A DNA stretch of 9,898 nt, from NCBI GenBank assembly GCA_036337765.1, contig JAYZDP010000040.1:1-9898 (forward strand). The letters are read 5' to 3'. The position numbers and the translations under genes are program-made. Below the pieces are notes generated by a model, which was not told the origin of the DNA, searched no databases, and saw only the letters and a list, made by a program, of their open reading frames with translations. Source of the stretch: JAYZDP01 sp036337765 (GTDB taxonomy: Bacteria > Acidobacteriota > Thermoanaerobaculia > Multivoradales > Multivoraceae). How positions within the stretch are numbered: position 1 is the first letter of the stretch; the number at the start of each line of letters is the position of its first letter. Shown here one piece after another: positions 1-6,050 of this stretch.

Positions 1-1
1 G

Positions 2-1114
2 GGCGACGTTGAAGCCTTCGCGCGCATGGGGGCCTACGAGAGCCTGCTCCATGGGGTCGGCTTGGTTTGGGATCATTACTACCACCGCGGTTCGGTGGCC
101 CGGGCTCTCCTCGGCACTGCCCTGAGCGGGGTGGTCGCTCCGACGCTACAGGATATCGACGGGCCGGGCGTCGCGACCTGCGACGCGCAGCTCGACGCCA
201 CTGCCGAGCTTGCCGACTCCGACTACTTCGCCGCCCACGGCGTGTTCGCCGCTTTGGGGCCACATGCCACCGACACGGTGAGCGAGGGGCTCTGGTCGCG
301 GGCCGCGGCCCGCGCCCGCGAGGTCGGTCTGCCGGTACACCCGCACGTCGCGCAGTCGATCGAGGAGGTCCGGTTCAGCCTCGAGCGGCGAGGCCGGCCG
401 CCGATGACCTGGCTGGTCACGGCGGGGCTTCTCGACGACCTGCCGGCGACCGTCTTCGCGCACTGCATCTACGTCTCGCGCGACGAGCTCGCCCTGCTGG
501 ATCCGGCGCGCGACTGTCGGGTCTTCTGCCCGCACCGCCAGCGGGTCTTCGGTTTCCCCGCCGACCCTCTGGCGTGGTCGGAGGGAGATCTGCGCTGGGC
601 GACGGCTACCGACTGCTCGCCGTCGAACGACTCGATGAACCTGCAAAAGGAGCTGCGCTACCTCGCCGGCCAGCGGACCATGTCGACGACCTGGTCACAG
701 CCGTATCGCCGCTTTCTCGACCGCGCCGATACGGAGGACGCTGAGCGGGCCTGGGAGGCGCGGGGCGCGGCTTTCGCCCGGGCCTCTGCCGACACCACAG
801 CCCAGCGCCTTCTCGATCGGGTCTGGCACGTTCCTGGCGGCCTTCACCCGGCGTTTACGGCGGGTAACCTCGCCCCGGGTACCCTCGCGAACCTCGTTGT
901 CTGGGACGATGACCATCCTAGCTTCTGGCCGGCGCCTGGGCTCGGCACGCTGGCGATGGGCGACACCACGCAGGCAATCCACGCTATGTGGGTCGCTGGG
1001 CGTGAGGTCGGGAGGGCGGGAGACTTCCACCGCAGCCTCGTCGACTCCGACGCCTACCGGGACGCGCTGGCCGAGGCGGAGGGCCGTCGGCGGCGGATCG
1101 TTTCCGGCGACTGA
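2..1114 (+). CDS. Metal-dependent amidohydrolase (ATZ/TRZ/deaminase-like), 5' partial
   Basis: The frame is open to the window edge (codons G-D-V-E-A-F-A-R precede the ATG at 26), so the true start and the N-terminal HxH metal motif lie upstream. What is visible fits the amidohydrolase superfamily branch of cytosine, guanine and triazine deaminases and chlorohydrolases. Counting the ATG at 26 as residue 1, there is GPHATDTVS near 78-86, a barrel-strand histidine motif VHPHVAQS (His107), AHC with His146, and TDCSPSND with Asp196, the usual strand-8 metal ligand and catalytic base. The C-terminus has the family's composite beta domain (NLAPGTLANLVVWD). Two deviations: the usual Glu of the HxxE motif is Gln110, and the usual NPxSN stretch reads CPHRQ near 168-172. 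These suggest a substrate different from the characterised deaminases. Aminofutalosine deaminase or an SsnA-like enzyme are possible; the substrate is not identified. The stop is 22 bp from the convergent carbonic anhydrase. Confidence 0.85.
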   Translation, partial: GDVEAFARMGAYESLLHGVGLVWDHYYHRGSVARALLGTALSGVVAPTLQDIDGPGVATCDAQLDATAELADSDYFAAHGVFAALGPHATDTVSEGLWSRAAARAREVGLPVHPHVAQSIEEVRFSLERRGRPPMTWLVTAGLLDDLPATVFAHCIYVSRDELALLDPARDCRVFCPHRQRVFGFPADPLAWSEGDLRWATATDCSPSNDSMNLQKELRYLAGQRTMSTTWSQPYRRFLDRADTEDAERAWEARGAAFARASADTTAQRLLDRVWHVPGGLHPAFTAGNLAPGTLANLVVWDDDHPSFWPAPGLGTLAMGDTTQAIHAMWVAGREVGRAGDFHRSLVDSDAYRDALAEAEGRRRRIVSGD

Positions 1115-1136
1115 GACGTCGCCTCGAGGTGGCCGG

Positions 1137-1757
1137 TCAGTCGAAGATCTCGACGGCGCCGCTGTCGAGTGCATAGGCCGCGCCGACGATCTCGAGCTCG
1201 CCCCTGGCCACCCTGGGAGCCAGTACGGGGGACTCGGCGAGGTTCGCGGCCGCCGCCTCGACGTTGGCACGTACCGCGCTGTGGACGAGCTGCTCGCGGT
1301 CGGCAGCGACGGAGCTCTCGAGCAGCGGCTCGATCGAGGGTCTCACCCGGTTGACGATCGTGCGCAGGCTCCCTGAAATGGGAGCGGCGGTGCTTTCGAT
1401 ATCGGCGAGAGCAGCGGCGATGGCGCTGCAGCGCTCGTGGCCGAGGACGACCACGAGCCGGGTGTCGAAGGACTCGACGGCGAGCTCAATGCTCCCAACC
1501 TGCGTGGGCGCGGCGATGTTGCCGGCGACACGGACGACGAACAGATCGCCGAGCCCCTGGTCGAAGACGACCTCGGGCGGAACGCGCGAGTCTGCACAGC
1601 CGAGCACGATCGCAAACGGGGTCTGAGCCTCCACCAAGTCCGCTCGGCGGTCTCGGTCCGTAAGGGCTGAGCTGCTTGGCTGTGACACGAAGCGCTGGTT
1701 GCCATCTCGCAGCCGGCGGAGAGCTGCCGCCGCTGAGACTACGGAGTCCTCAATCAT
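1137..1757 (-). CDS. Beta-class carbonic anhydrase
   Basis: Interconverts CO2 and bicarbonate; probably cytoplasmic, as no signal peptide is visible. From the ATG at 1757 it has 206 residues, a normal length. Seen directly: the CADSRV motif (zinc ligand Cys54, catalytic Asp56-Arg58 dyad) and the GHERC motif (zinc ligands His107 and Cys110). The C-terminal strand GELEIVGAAYAL...GAVEIFD is typical of the family. An alternative ATG at 1784 would add nine residues and overlap the upstream GFA gene. The 1757 start is preferred because the protein then begins at the usual helix, leaves a 10-nt gap to the upstream stop, and has a weak AGGT 8 nt before it. It is probably cotranscribed with the GFA gene. 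All three zinc ligands are present, so it is a conventional zinc enzyme, unlike the altered enzymes at the right end of the window. Confidence 0.93.
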   Translation of the reverse strand: MIEDSVVSAAAALRRLRDGNQRFVSQPSSSALTDRDRRADLVEAQTPFAIVLGCADSRVPPEVVFDQGLGDLFVVRVAGNIAAPTQVGSIELAVESFDTRLVVVLGHERCSAIAAALADIESTAAPISGSLRTIVNRVRPSIEPLLESSVAADREQLVHSAVRANVEAAAANLAESPVLAPRVARGELEIVGAAYALDSGAVEIFD

Positions 1758-1767
1758 CGAGGTATAC

Positions 1768-2112
1768 CTAGGTCTCGGCTCCATCGAAGGTGCGCAGGCG
1801 CAGCCCCGCGATCTCGGCGGGATCCAACATGCGCGCGTTAACCGCGAGGCGGCTGTCCGGTGCCTTGTCGGTGGATTCGTAGTGCGTCACGCAGCCGCAG
1901 GTCCGGCAATGGTGGAACTCGATAACCCGGTCGTTCCAAAGGTAGGCAGCTGTCGCCTCCGCGGGCGACGTAACCCTGGCGCTGCTGCGGTTGCAGAAGG
2001 CCCACTTGGCGGCGTACTGGCGACAGATCGAGCATGTGCACTGCACCAAATGGCCGGGGAGCTCACTGATCTGGATGACGACGGCGCCGCAGTGACAGGA
2101 GCCGATGAGCAT
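1768..2112 (-). CDS. GFA / CENP-V domain zinc-binding protein
   Basis: Small (114 aa) member of the family first described from glutathione-dependent formaldehyde-activating enzyme (Gfa). The zinc-binding cysteines are all visible: GSCHCG (Cys6, Cys8), CTCSIC (Cys25, Cys27, Cys30) and CRTCG (Cys69, Cys72). The last part, NARMLDPAEIAGLRLRTFDG, is typical of the family. Most members have no proven activity, so formaldehyde detoxification should not be assumed. A GTG at 2166 gives an 18-residue extension. The ATG at 2112 is preferred because family members usually start a few residues before the first CxC, and because a TAGACT box lies 10 nt upstream of this ATG. No Shine-Dalgarno is seen. It is first in a probable two-gene unit with the carbonic anhydrase. 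Confidence 0.88.
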   Translation of the reverse strand: MLIGSCHCGAVVIQISELPGHLVQCTCSICRQYAAKWAFCNRSSARVTSPAEATAAYLWNDRVIEFHHCRTCGCVTHYESTDKAPDSRLAVNARMLDPAEIAGLRLRTFDGAET

Positions 2113-2122
2113 GGTGGCCGCG

Positions 2123-2128
2123 AGTCTA
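2123..2128 (-). promoter_or_regulatory. Candidate -10 box (TAGACT) for the GFA-carbonic anhydrase unit
   Basis: Read on the minus strand, TAGACT (4/6 match to TATAAT, fits TANNNT) ends 10 nt before the GFA ATG at 2112. There is no convincing -35 at 16-18 bp and no Shine-Dalgarno, so the transcript may be leaderless. It lies in the 112-bp divergent gap (2113-2224) with the GNAT gene. Apart from a weak TATCGT at 2189-2194 on the plus strand I see nothing else there. Inference only. Confidence 0.35.
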
Positions 2129-2224
2129 CTTTCGATCAGGGCCCCGAGCTCTCGGACCGCGCTCACAGTGCGGCGAGTCCGATTCGGCTATCGTCGGAGC
2201 CAGCACCGATTGGACCGCCCCGGC

Positions 2225-2722
2225 ATGACGTCTCTCGAGATTCGCCAAGACGACCTGACAGGTCCCGAGATCGCAGCCCTGCTGCAGGAGCATCTCGACG
2301 AGATGTATCGGATCACGCCGCCGGAGAGTGTCCACGCGCTCGATCTCAAAGAGCTGCGTCAGCCGAGTGTCACGTTCTGGTCGGCGTGGCTCGATGGGGA
2401 GCTCGTTGGATGTGGGGCCCTGAAGGAGATGGACGCCTGTTCCGCCGAGATCAAGTCGATGCGCACTTCGCTTGGGCATCGTGGCAGGCGAGTCGGCTCG
2501 CGCGTTCTCGAGCACATCCTCGAGACCGCCGCGGCGCGCGGCTATTCGCGGCTCTATCTCGAGACCGGGTCGCAGGAGGAGTTCGCTCCCGCCCGTGGCC
2601 TCTATGAGCGCTATGGCTTCGGCTACCGCGGCCCCTTCGGCGACTACGTCGAGGATCCGAACAGCGTCTTCATGACCAGGCGGTTGGCCCCCGAAGGCGT
2701 CTGCGTGAGGCAGGGGCGCTAG
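2225..2722 (+). CDS. GNAT-family N-acetyltransferase (YsnE-like)
   Basis: A 165-residue protein transferring an acetyl group from acetyl-CoA to an unknown amine. The order of motifs matches the YsnE-like branch as I remember it: PPESVHALDL (32-41), FWSAWLDGELVGCGALKE (51-68), EIKSMRT (75-81), the CoA-pyrophosphate loop HRGRRVGSRVL (85-95), LYLETGSQEEFAPARGLYERYGF (110-132), and EDPNSVFMTRRL (143-154). The loop normally reads R-x-x-G-x-G/A; here the middle Gly is Arg89 (codon CGA), an unusual replacement. The reading frame extends upstream to 2105, but similarity starts at the ATG at 2225. No Shine-Dalgarno is visible. The gene is divergent from the GFA gene and its stop overlaps the stop of the ABC permease gene on the other strand. 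Confidence 0.9.
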   Translation: MTSLEIRQDDLTGPEIAALLQEHLDEMYRITPPESVHALDLKELRQPSVTFWSAWLDGELVGCGALKEMDACSAEIKSMRTSLGHRGRRVGSRVLEHILETAAARGYSRLYLETGSQEEFAPARGLYERYGFGYRGPFGDYVEDPNSVFMTRRLAPEGVCVRQGR

Positions 2723-3894
2723 AGGCCGAGCTGGCTTTCGACGACGGCGATGGCCCCCCACGCGGTGGCCGAGGCGAGAGCCACCGAGGCCGCGAGCACG
2801 ATGACGATTTCGCTGGTGACGACCATGCCGATGGTCGCCGGGCTCGAGCCGATGCGTCGCATGAGGTCGAGCTCCCGGCGGCGGAGGCGGAGGGTCAGGG
2901 AGATGACGAGGGCGAAGAACGCTGTCGTCGATGCCGCGACGACGGCGAAGTAGGCGGCGAGGGCGTCGCGGGCGCGGATGACGATACCCAGCACTGTACG
3001 CACCACCTCGATCGGTCGTACGGCCTGTAGGTCCTCGTCGAGGGCGTAGTCGCCGAGCAGCAGATCGTGGGCGCGCTGGTCGCGCGGCACGACCAGGATC
3101 GAGGTCAGAGGGGCGTCGTCGGGCGAGCCGTGGGCGTGGAAGCTCGAGCGGTTCGAGTCGTCGATCTTCTGAAACATGAAGATCGCGGCGCTGGCCTCGA
3201 TGTTCTCGGCCTCCGGTGTGTTCTCCGGGTCCTCCTCGGCGTTGCGCGATGCACTGACCTGGTCATGGCCGTGGAGCAGGCCCTCGAGCGTCCATGCCGT
3301 GCGCACGTCGGCAAAGAATGCGTCGTCGTCGGGCGTCCCGTTGGGGCCGAGGATGCCGACGACCGTGAGTAGCAGCGGTGTGCTGCCTGCGATGTTGTAG
3401 AGGTTTCGCTGGTCGGACTGGAGGGTGTCGCCGACCTCGAGCTTGAGGTTCTGCGCCAGACTCGCCCCCGCGACGATCTCACCCAGGAGAGCCGGCAGCC
3501 TCCCAGCGGCCGGCACCAGGCCGCGGACCGGGAAGTACTCGACATCCGTCCCCACGATCGGTGAGCCGCCCGCGGTGTGCTCGACGTAGAGCGGCACGAC
3601 GGCGCCGATCCCGGCCGCCGCGAGCTCACGCGCCTCGCCCGCCTCGACGTGATCGGACACCTGGCCCCGAAAGTAGAGCGAGCTCATGGTGAGGTCGAAC
3701 TCGTTGCCTTTGTAGCCGACCAGAATGGGAGAGTCGCGCGCGCGCCTCAGGAGCCCCTCCTCGAGAACCGCGGTCGCGGTCCAGGTGAAGATCGGCAGAA
3801 AGGCCGCGACCGTCGTTCCGAGCAGCAGGATCCCTGTACGCCAGGGCGACCAGCGCAAGTAGCGCAGCGACAGGAAGAGGGCGTCGCGCATCAT
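2719..3894 (-). CDS. ABC transporter permease, FtsX/MacB-like
   Basis: Inner-membrane subunit of the ABC system encoded with the two genes before it. The 391 residues start with a short amphipathic segment and TM1 (about 20-44), followed by a large periplasmic domain (about 45-305). The domain has MacB-like features: the SPILVGYKG entry (55-63), GEIVAGASLAQNLKLEVGD (138-156) and VVGILGPNGTPDDD (178-191). The loop also contains His pairs, HGH at 208-210 and HAH at 253-255. TM2 (about 312-336) is followed by the coupling stretch RRRELDLMRRIGSSPATIG and one more hydrophobic segment (about 355-385). The protein then ends at ESQLGL. The usual fourth TM segment of this fold is not seen. The ATG overlaps the ATPase stop as ATGA, with GAGGA 9 nt upstream as a plausible Shine-Dalgarno. 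The MacB-type mechanotransmission role (moving lipoproteins or envelope substrates) is family inference; the substrate is unknown. Confidence 0.85.
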   Translation of the reverse strand: MMRDALFLSLRYLRWSPWRTGILLLGTTVAAFLPIFTWTATAVLEEGLLRRARDSPILVGYKGNEFDLTMSSLYFRGQVSDHVEAGEARELAAAGIGAVVPLYVEHTAGGSPIVGTDVEYFPVRGLVPAAGRLPALLGEIVAGASLAQNLKLEVGDTLQSDQRNLYNIAGSTPLLLTVVGILGPNGTPDDDAFFADVRTAWTLEGLLHGHDQVSASRNAEEDPENTPEAENIEASAAIFMFQKIDDSNRSSFHAHGSPDDAPLTSILVVPRDQRAHDLLLGDYALDEDLQAVRPIEVVRTVLGIVIRARDALAAYFAVVAASTTAFFALVISLTLRLRRRELDLMRRIGSSPATIGMVVTSEIVIVLAASVALASATAWGAIAVVESQLGL

Positions 3895-4595
3895 CGCGAC
3901 GAGTCCTCGAATCGCAGCTCGCCAACCGCCAGAACGCGATCGAAACGGGCGAGGAGCGCGGGGTCGTGCGTGACCATGAGCATGGTCAGCCCGTGGTTCT
4001 CACAGGCAGCTTCCAAAAGCTCGACCACGCGCACCGACTGCTCGGGATCGAGCCCGGCGGTGGGCTCGTCGGCCAGTAGCAACGAGGGATCGGTGACAAG
4101 CGCCCTCGCGATCGCGACCCGCTGGCGCTCACCGGCCGAGAGCTCGGCGGTGTCCGAGGCGGCCCGGTCGCCGAGGCCGAGCTCGGCGAGTAGCTCGTTG
4201 GCTCTCTGGCGAGCCGGTGAGTCGAGGCGAAGCGCCGGGTTGAGGCGGAAGGGCAGCAGGACGTTCTCCTCGACGTCGAGGTAGTCGACCAGCGGGAAGT
4301 CCTGGAACACGAAGCCGAGGTTGCGGATGCGGTGAGCACGGATCCGTGCTTCGTCGAGTGCACCGAGCTCGCTGCCGGCGACGTGGATCGTGCCGGTGGT
4401 CGGTCGCAAGGTGCCGGCCACCAGATTCAGCAGCGTCGACTTGCCGCAGCCGGACGGACCGTGCATGGCAACGCGCTCACCCGCACGTACATCCCAATCG
4501 TCGAGGCGCAGCTCGAAGGCGCTGTGAGAGTGACCTCGGGCGGGAGGGTAGGAGAAGCGCAGGCCCTTGATACCCACGACGGCGGAGTTGCTCAC
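3891..4595 (-). CDS. ABC transporter ATP-binding protein, LolD/MacB-like
   Basis: Cytoplasmic ATPase that powers the adjacent permease. All catalytic motifs are present in 234 residues: Walker A GPSGCGKST (46-54), Q-loop Gln98 in FVFQD, ABC signature LSAGERQ (152-158), Walker B SLLLADEP (171-178, Asp176 and Glu177), D-loop GLDPEQ, and H-loop His210 in VTHD. The size and the signature fit the LolD/FtsE/MacB branch, which works with FtsX-type permeases. The start codon is GTG at 4595; its GTGA overlaps the TGA of the upstream lipoprotein gene, and no separate Shine-Dalgarno is seen, so translation is probably coupled. The stop overlaps the permease start (ATGA). Confidence 0.95.
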   Translation of the reverse strand: MSNSAVVGIKGLRFSYPPARGHSHSAFELRLDDWDVRAGERVAMHGPSGCGKSTLLNLVAGTLRPTTGTIHVAGSELGALDEARIRAHRIRNLGFVFQDFPLVDYLDVEENVLLPFRLNPALRLDSPARQRANELLAELGLGDRAASDTAELSAGERQRVAIARALVTDPSLLLADEPTAGLDPEQSVRVVELLEAACENHGLTMLMVTHDPALLARFDRVLAVGELRFEDSSR

Positions 4596-5263
4596 GGGCG
4601 ACTCGGGGCCTGTGGGCCAGGCTCCGGCTCGCCCGGCGCCTCATCGAGGATCCCGGCCCTGAGCAGCTCGGCGGGGCCAACCATTCCGCGCGACGAGGTC
4701 GGCAGGTCGTCGAGCGGGAAGGTGCCGGCGCCAGCGAGCGGGTTGCGGATGCGCTCGGCGTTTCGGACTCGGCTGGAGACGATGCGCAGGCCTTCTGCGC
4801 CTTCGGCGGCGCGCGCCAGGGTGTAGCTCGCCTGATAGCGGTTGACGCGATGGTGGCTGTGGAGCTGATGGCGGACGATGCCACCCACGCTCCAGTCGGC
4901 GATCACCTCGATCTGGCTCTCGGAGCCGCCCGCCAGAGCGAGGCTCTCGTCGTCAACGTCGAGGACGTCGATCGCAGTGTGCTCGCGCCCCATCCGGGCG
5001 AGGGTGGTGAAGTGCTCCACGTACTCGTCGGTCAGCGCATCGCCGGCGAAACTGGACGACAACAGGCTGTGGATGGCTTCGCGGTCGGGGCCGCGCTCGG
5101 GATCGCCGAGGTCATACACGTCGTACACCCGTGTGTGCAGCTGGCGGAAAGCGGCGAGAGCTTCTTCGCGGCCCACCGAATCCACGAGCTCGGGTCCGCC
5201 GCAGGCCGATATCGACAAGAGAATCAGCAGGCCGAGCGCGCCATGGCGGGTAGCTTTTGACAT
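4592..5263 (-). CDS. Lipoprotein, first gene of the ABC operon, unknown function
   Basis: A 223-residue predicted lipoprotein. MSKATRHG is followed by a hydrophobic stretch and a lipobox, SISAC, with the lipidated Cys at 21. The reading frame continues upstream to 5389, but the added Arg-rich segment would bury the signal peptide, so the ATG at 5263 is chosen. The mature part has no transporter motif. It contains a segment around 40-90 (HTRVYDVYDLGD ... SSFAGDALTDEYVEHF) and a segment WSVGGIVRHQLHSHHRVNRY (124-143), followed by a C-terminal Pro/Glu-rich tail. From memory, planctomycete and proteobacterial proteins of similar pattern occur, but I cannot name a family. The fold could be NTF2-like (inference). 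The HQLHSHH cluster (132-138) could bind metal. A perfect TATAAT lies 12 nt upstream. It is probably the exported partner of the ABC permease. It shares a 29-bp divergent region with the secreted protein at 5293. Confidence 0.75.
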   Translation of the reverse strand: MSKATRHGALGLLILLSISACGGPELVDSVGREEALAAFRQLHTRVYDVYDLGDPERGPDREAIHSLLSSSFAGDALTDEYVEHFTTLARMGREHTAIDVLDVDDESLALAGGSESQIEVIADWSVGGIVRHQLHSHHRVNRYQASYTLARAAEGAEGLRIVSSRVRNAERIRNPLAGAGTFPLDDLPTSSRGMVGPAELLRAGILDEAPGEPEPGPQAPSRP

Positions 5264-5292
5264 GGTCCGGGGCGGATTATAGGTTGCCGGGA
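5264..5292. promoter_or_regulatory. Compact divergent promoter with overlapping -10 boxes
   Basis: The whole intergenic space between two divergent start codons is 29 bp. On the minus strand, a perfect TATAAT (5276-5281) ends 12 nt before the lipoprotein ATG. On the plus strand, TAGGTT (5280-5285) ends 7 nt before the ATG at 5293. The boxes overlap by two bases. Neither start has a good Shine-Dalgarno, and I find no convincing -35; on the minus strand a -35 would fall inside the neighbouring coding region. Both transcripts would begin at or very near their start codons. Confidence 0.5.
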
Positions 5293-5958
5293 ATGCGTCT
5301 CCGACTGCTGTGCCTAGCTCTCGTCGCCTTCTTGGCAAGCGCGCCGGTCGCTCACGGACACGCCTACTGGCCGACCTATCATTCCGCACGAAGTGCCGTC
5401 TCCATCGGTGAGGACGGTCTCGAGGTCGCCGTCATCCTCGAGGTTCCCACGTTCCGCCTGGTAGCCAACTTCAAGGCGCACTTCGCCGATCTGGATCTGA
5501 TGGCGGAGATCGAGGCGGGCCGCTTCGAGGCCTTGGAGAGCCAGTTCCGTGACGAGCAGTTCTCGGCCTTCATTGAGACGTTGGCGCTCGAGGTAGGGGG
5601 CGCTCCGGCCGCCGGGGAGTGGACTCCTGTCGATACCCCCGTCAACGGCAGGGGCACCGAGGGCTTCTTCGTATACATGTTCGAGTTCGCTTTCCAGGCC
5701 GACCCGCTGGCCGGCGACGAGCTCGTGGTGCGAGTGCTCACCCGGTCCTTCCCCGACGAGGAGCTGGTGATGGCGAACCAGGCCGATGCAGCCGACGGTT
5801 GGGTGGTGGCCGAGAGCTCGATTCCTCCGCCGGAGGAGTTCGAGCTGCCGGCGGGCGCGGAGCTCGAAGACCCCGAGCTGGGGCTGTGGACGAGAGACCC
5901 GGTGAAGCGCGACCTGCGTGTCACCTTCAGGAGGACGCTCCAGCGTCCTCAAGAGTAG
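5293..5958 (+). CDS. Secreted protein of unknown function
   Basis: Not recognised. It has 221 residues with a clear N-terminal signal peptide (MRLRLLCLALVAFLASAPVAHG). The mature chain starts near HGHAYWPTYHSARSAVSIG. No transmembrane segment follows, so it should be soluble and extracytoplasmic. The remainder alternates strand-like and acidic stretches (for example VAVILEVPTFRLVANF, FFVYMFEFAFQADPL, DELVVRVLTRSF) and looks like a beta-sandwich. The style loosely recalls the exported N-terminal part of HupE/UreJ-like membrane proteins, but that is a weak impression. It has no cysteine after the signal region, and its histidines sit mostly at the mature N-terminus. The frame is open to an ATG at 5257, but the ATG at 5293 puts the signal peptide first and has a TAGGTT box 7 nt upstream. 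Divergent arrangement suggests shared function or control with the ABC operon. Confidence 0.75.
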   Translation: MRLRLLCLALVAFLASAPVAHGHAYWPTYHSARSAVSIGEDGLEVAVILEVPTFRLVANFKAHFADLDLMAEIEAGRFEALESQFRDEQFSAFIETLALEVGGAPAAGEWTPVDTPVNGRGTEGFFVYMFEFAFQADPLAGDELVVRVLTRSFPDEELVMANQADAADGWVVAESSIPPPEEFELPAGAELEDPELGLWTRDPVKRDLRVTFRRTLQRPQE

Positions 5959-6036
5959 ACAGTTCACGGGGAGTCGACGCTGGTTCGCCGCCGTGGGCGC
6001 GCCGGGCGCTCCCGTCCGGCCAGGCAGCGACATTGC

Positions 6037-6042
6037 TAGGGT
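6037..6042 (+). promoter_or_regulatory. Candidate -10 box (TAGGGT) for the VWA gene
   Basis: TAGGGT fits TANNNT and ends 8 nt before the ATG at 6051, the same geometry as at other starts in this window. The AGGG within it (6038-6041) could instead act as a weak Shine-Dalgarno with 9-nt spacing, so the two readings compete. The rest of the 92-bp gap 5959-6050 holds only a small GC-rich inverted repeat (GCCGG 6001-6005 with CCGGC 6016-6020, no T-run). Confidence 0.35.
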
Positions 6043-6050
6043 ATTTGTGG

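Noticed and set aside
1761..1773. Overlapping palindromes GGTATACC and ACCTAGGT between the GFA and carbonic anhydrase genes
   Set aside because: They are short, lie at an operon-internal junction over the GFA stop codon, and match no operator I know.
1699..2607. A 302-codon plus-strand frame across the carbonic anhydrase, GFA and GNAT genes
   Set aside because: It crosses three well-supported genes in other frames and has no motif of its own.
5350..5375. Mature N-terminal histidine of the secreted protein as a lytic polysaccharide monooxygenase copper brace
   Set aside because: The N-terminus (HGHAYWP) is superficially similar, but the rest lacks the second brace histidine context and the cysteine pattern of those enzymes.
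5264..5389. 42-residue N-terminal extension of the lipoprotein
   Set aside because: It is Arg-rich, overlaps the divergent gene, and would place the lipobox far from the N-terminus.
6001..6020. GC-rich hairpin (GCCGG...CCGGC) as a terminator of the secreted-protein gene
   Set aside because: The stem is only 5 bp with a 10-nt loop and no T-run follows; in such GC-rich DNA this is expected by chance.
5619..6050. Upstream extension of the VWA reading frame, overlapping the secreted-protein gene
   Set aside because: The added 144 residues are Arg/Gly-rich out-of-frame translation of the neighbouring gene and would bury the signal peptide that begins at 6051.
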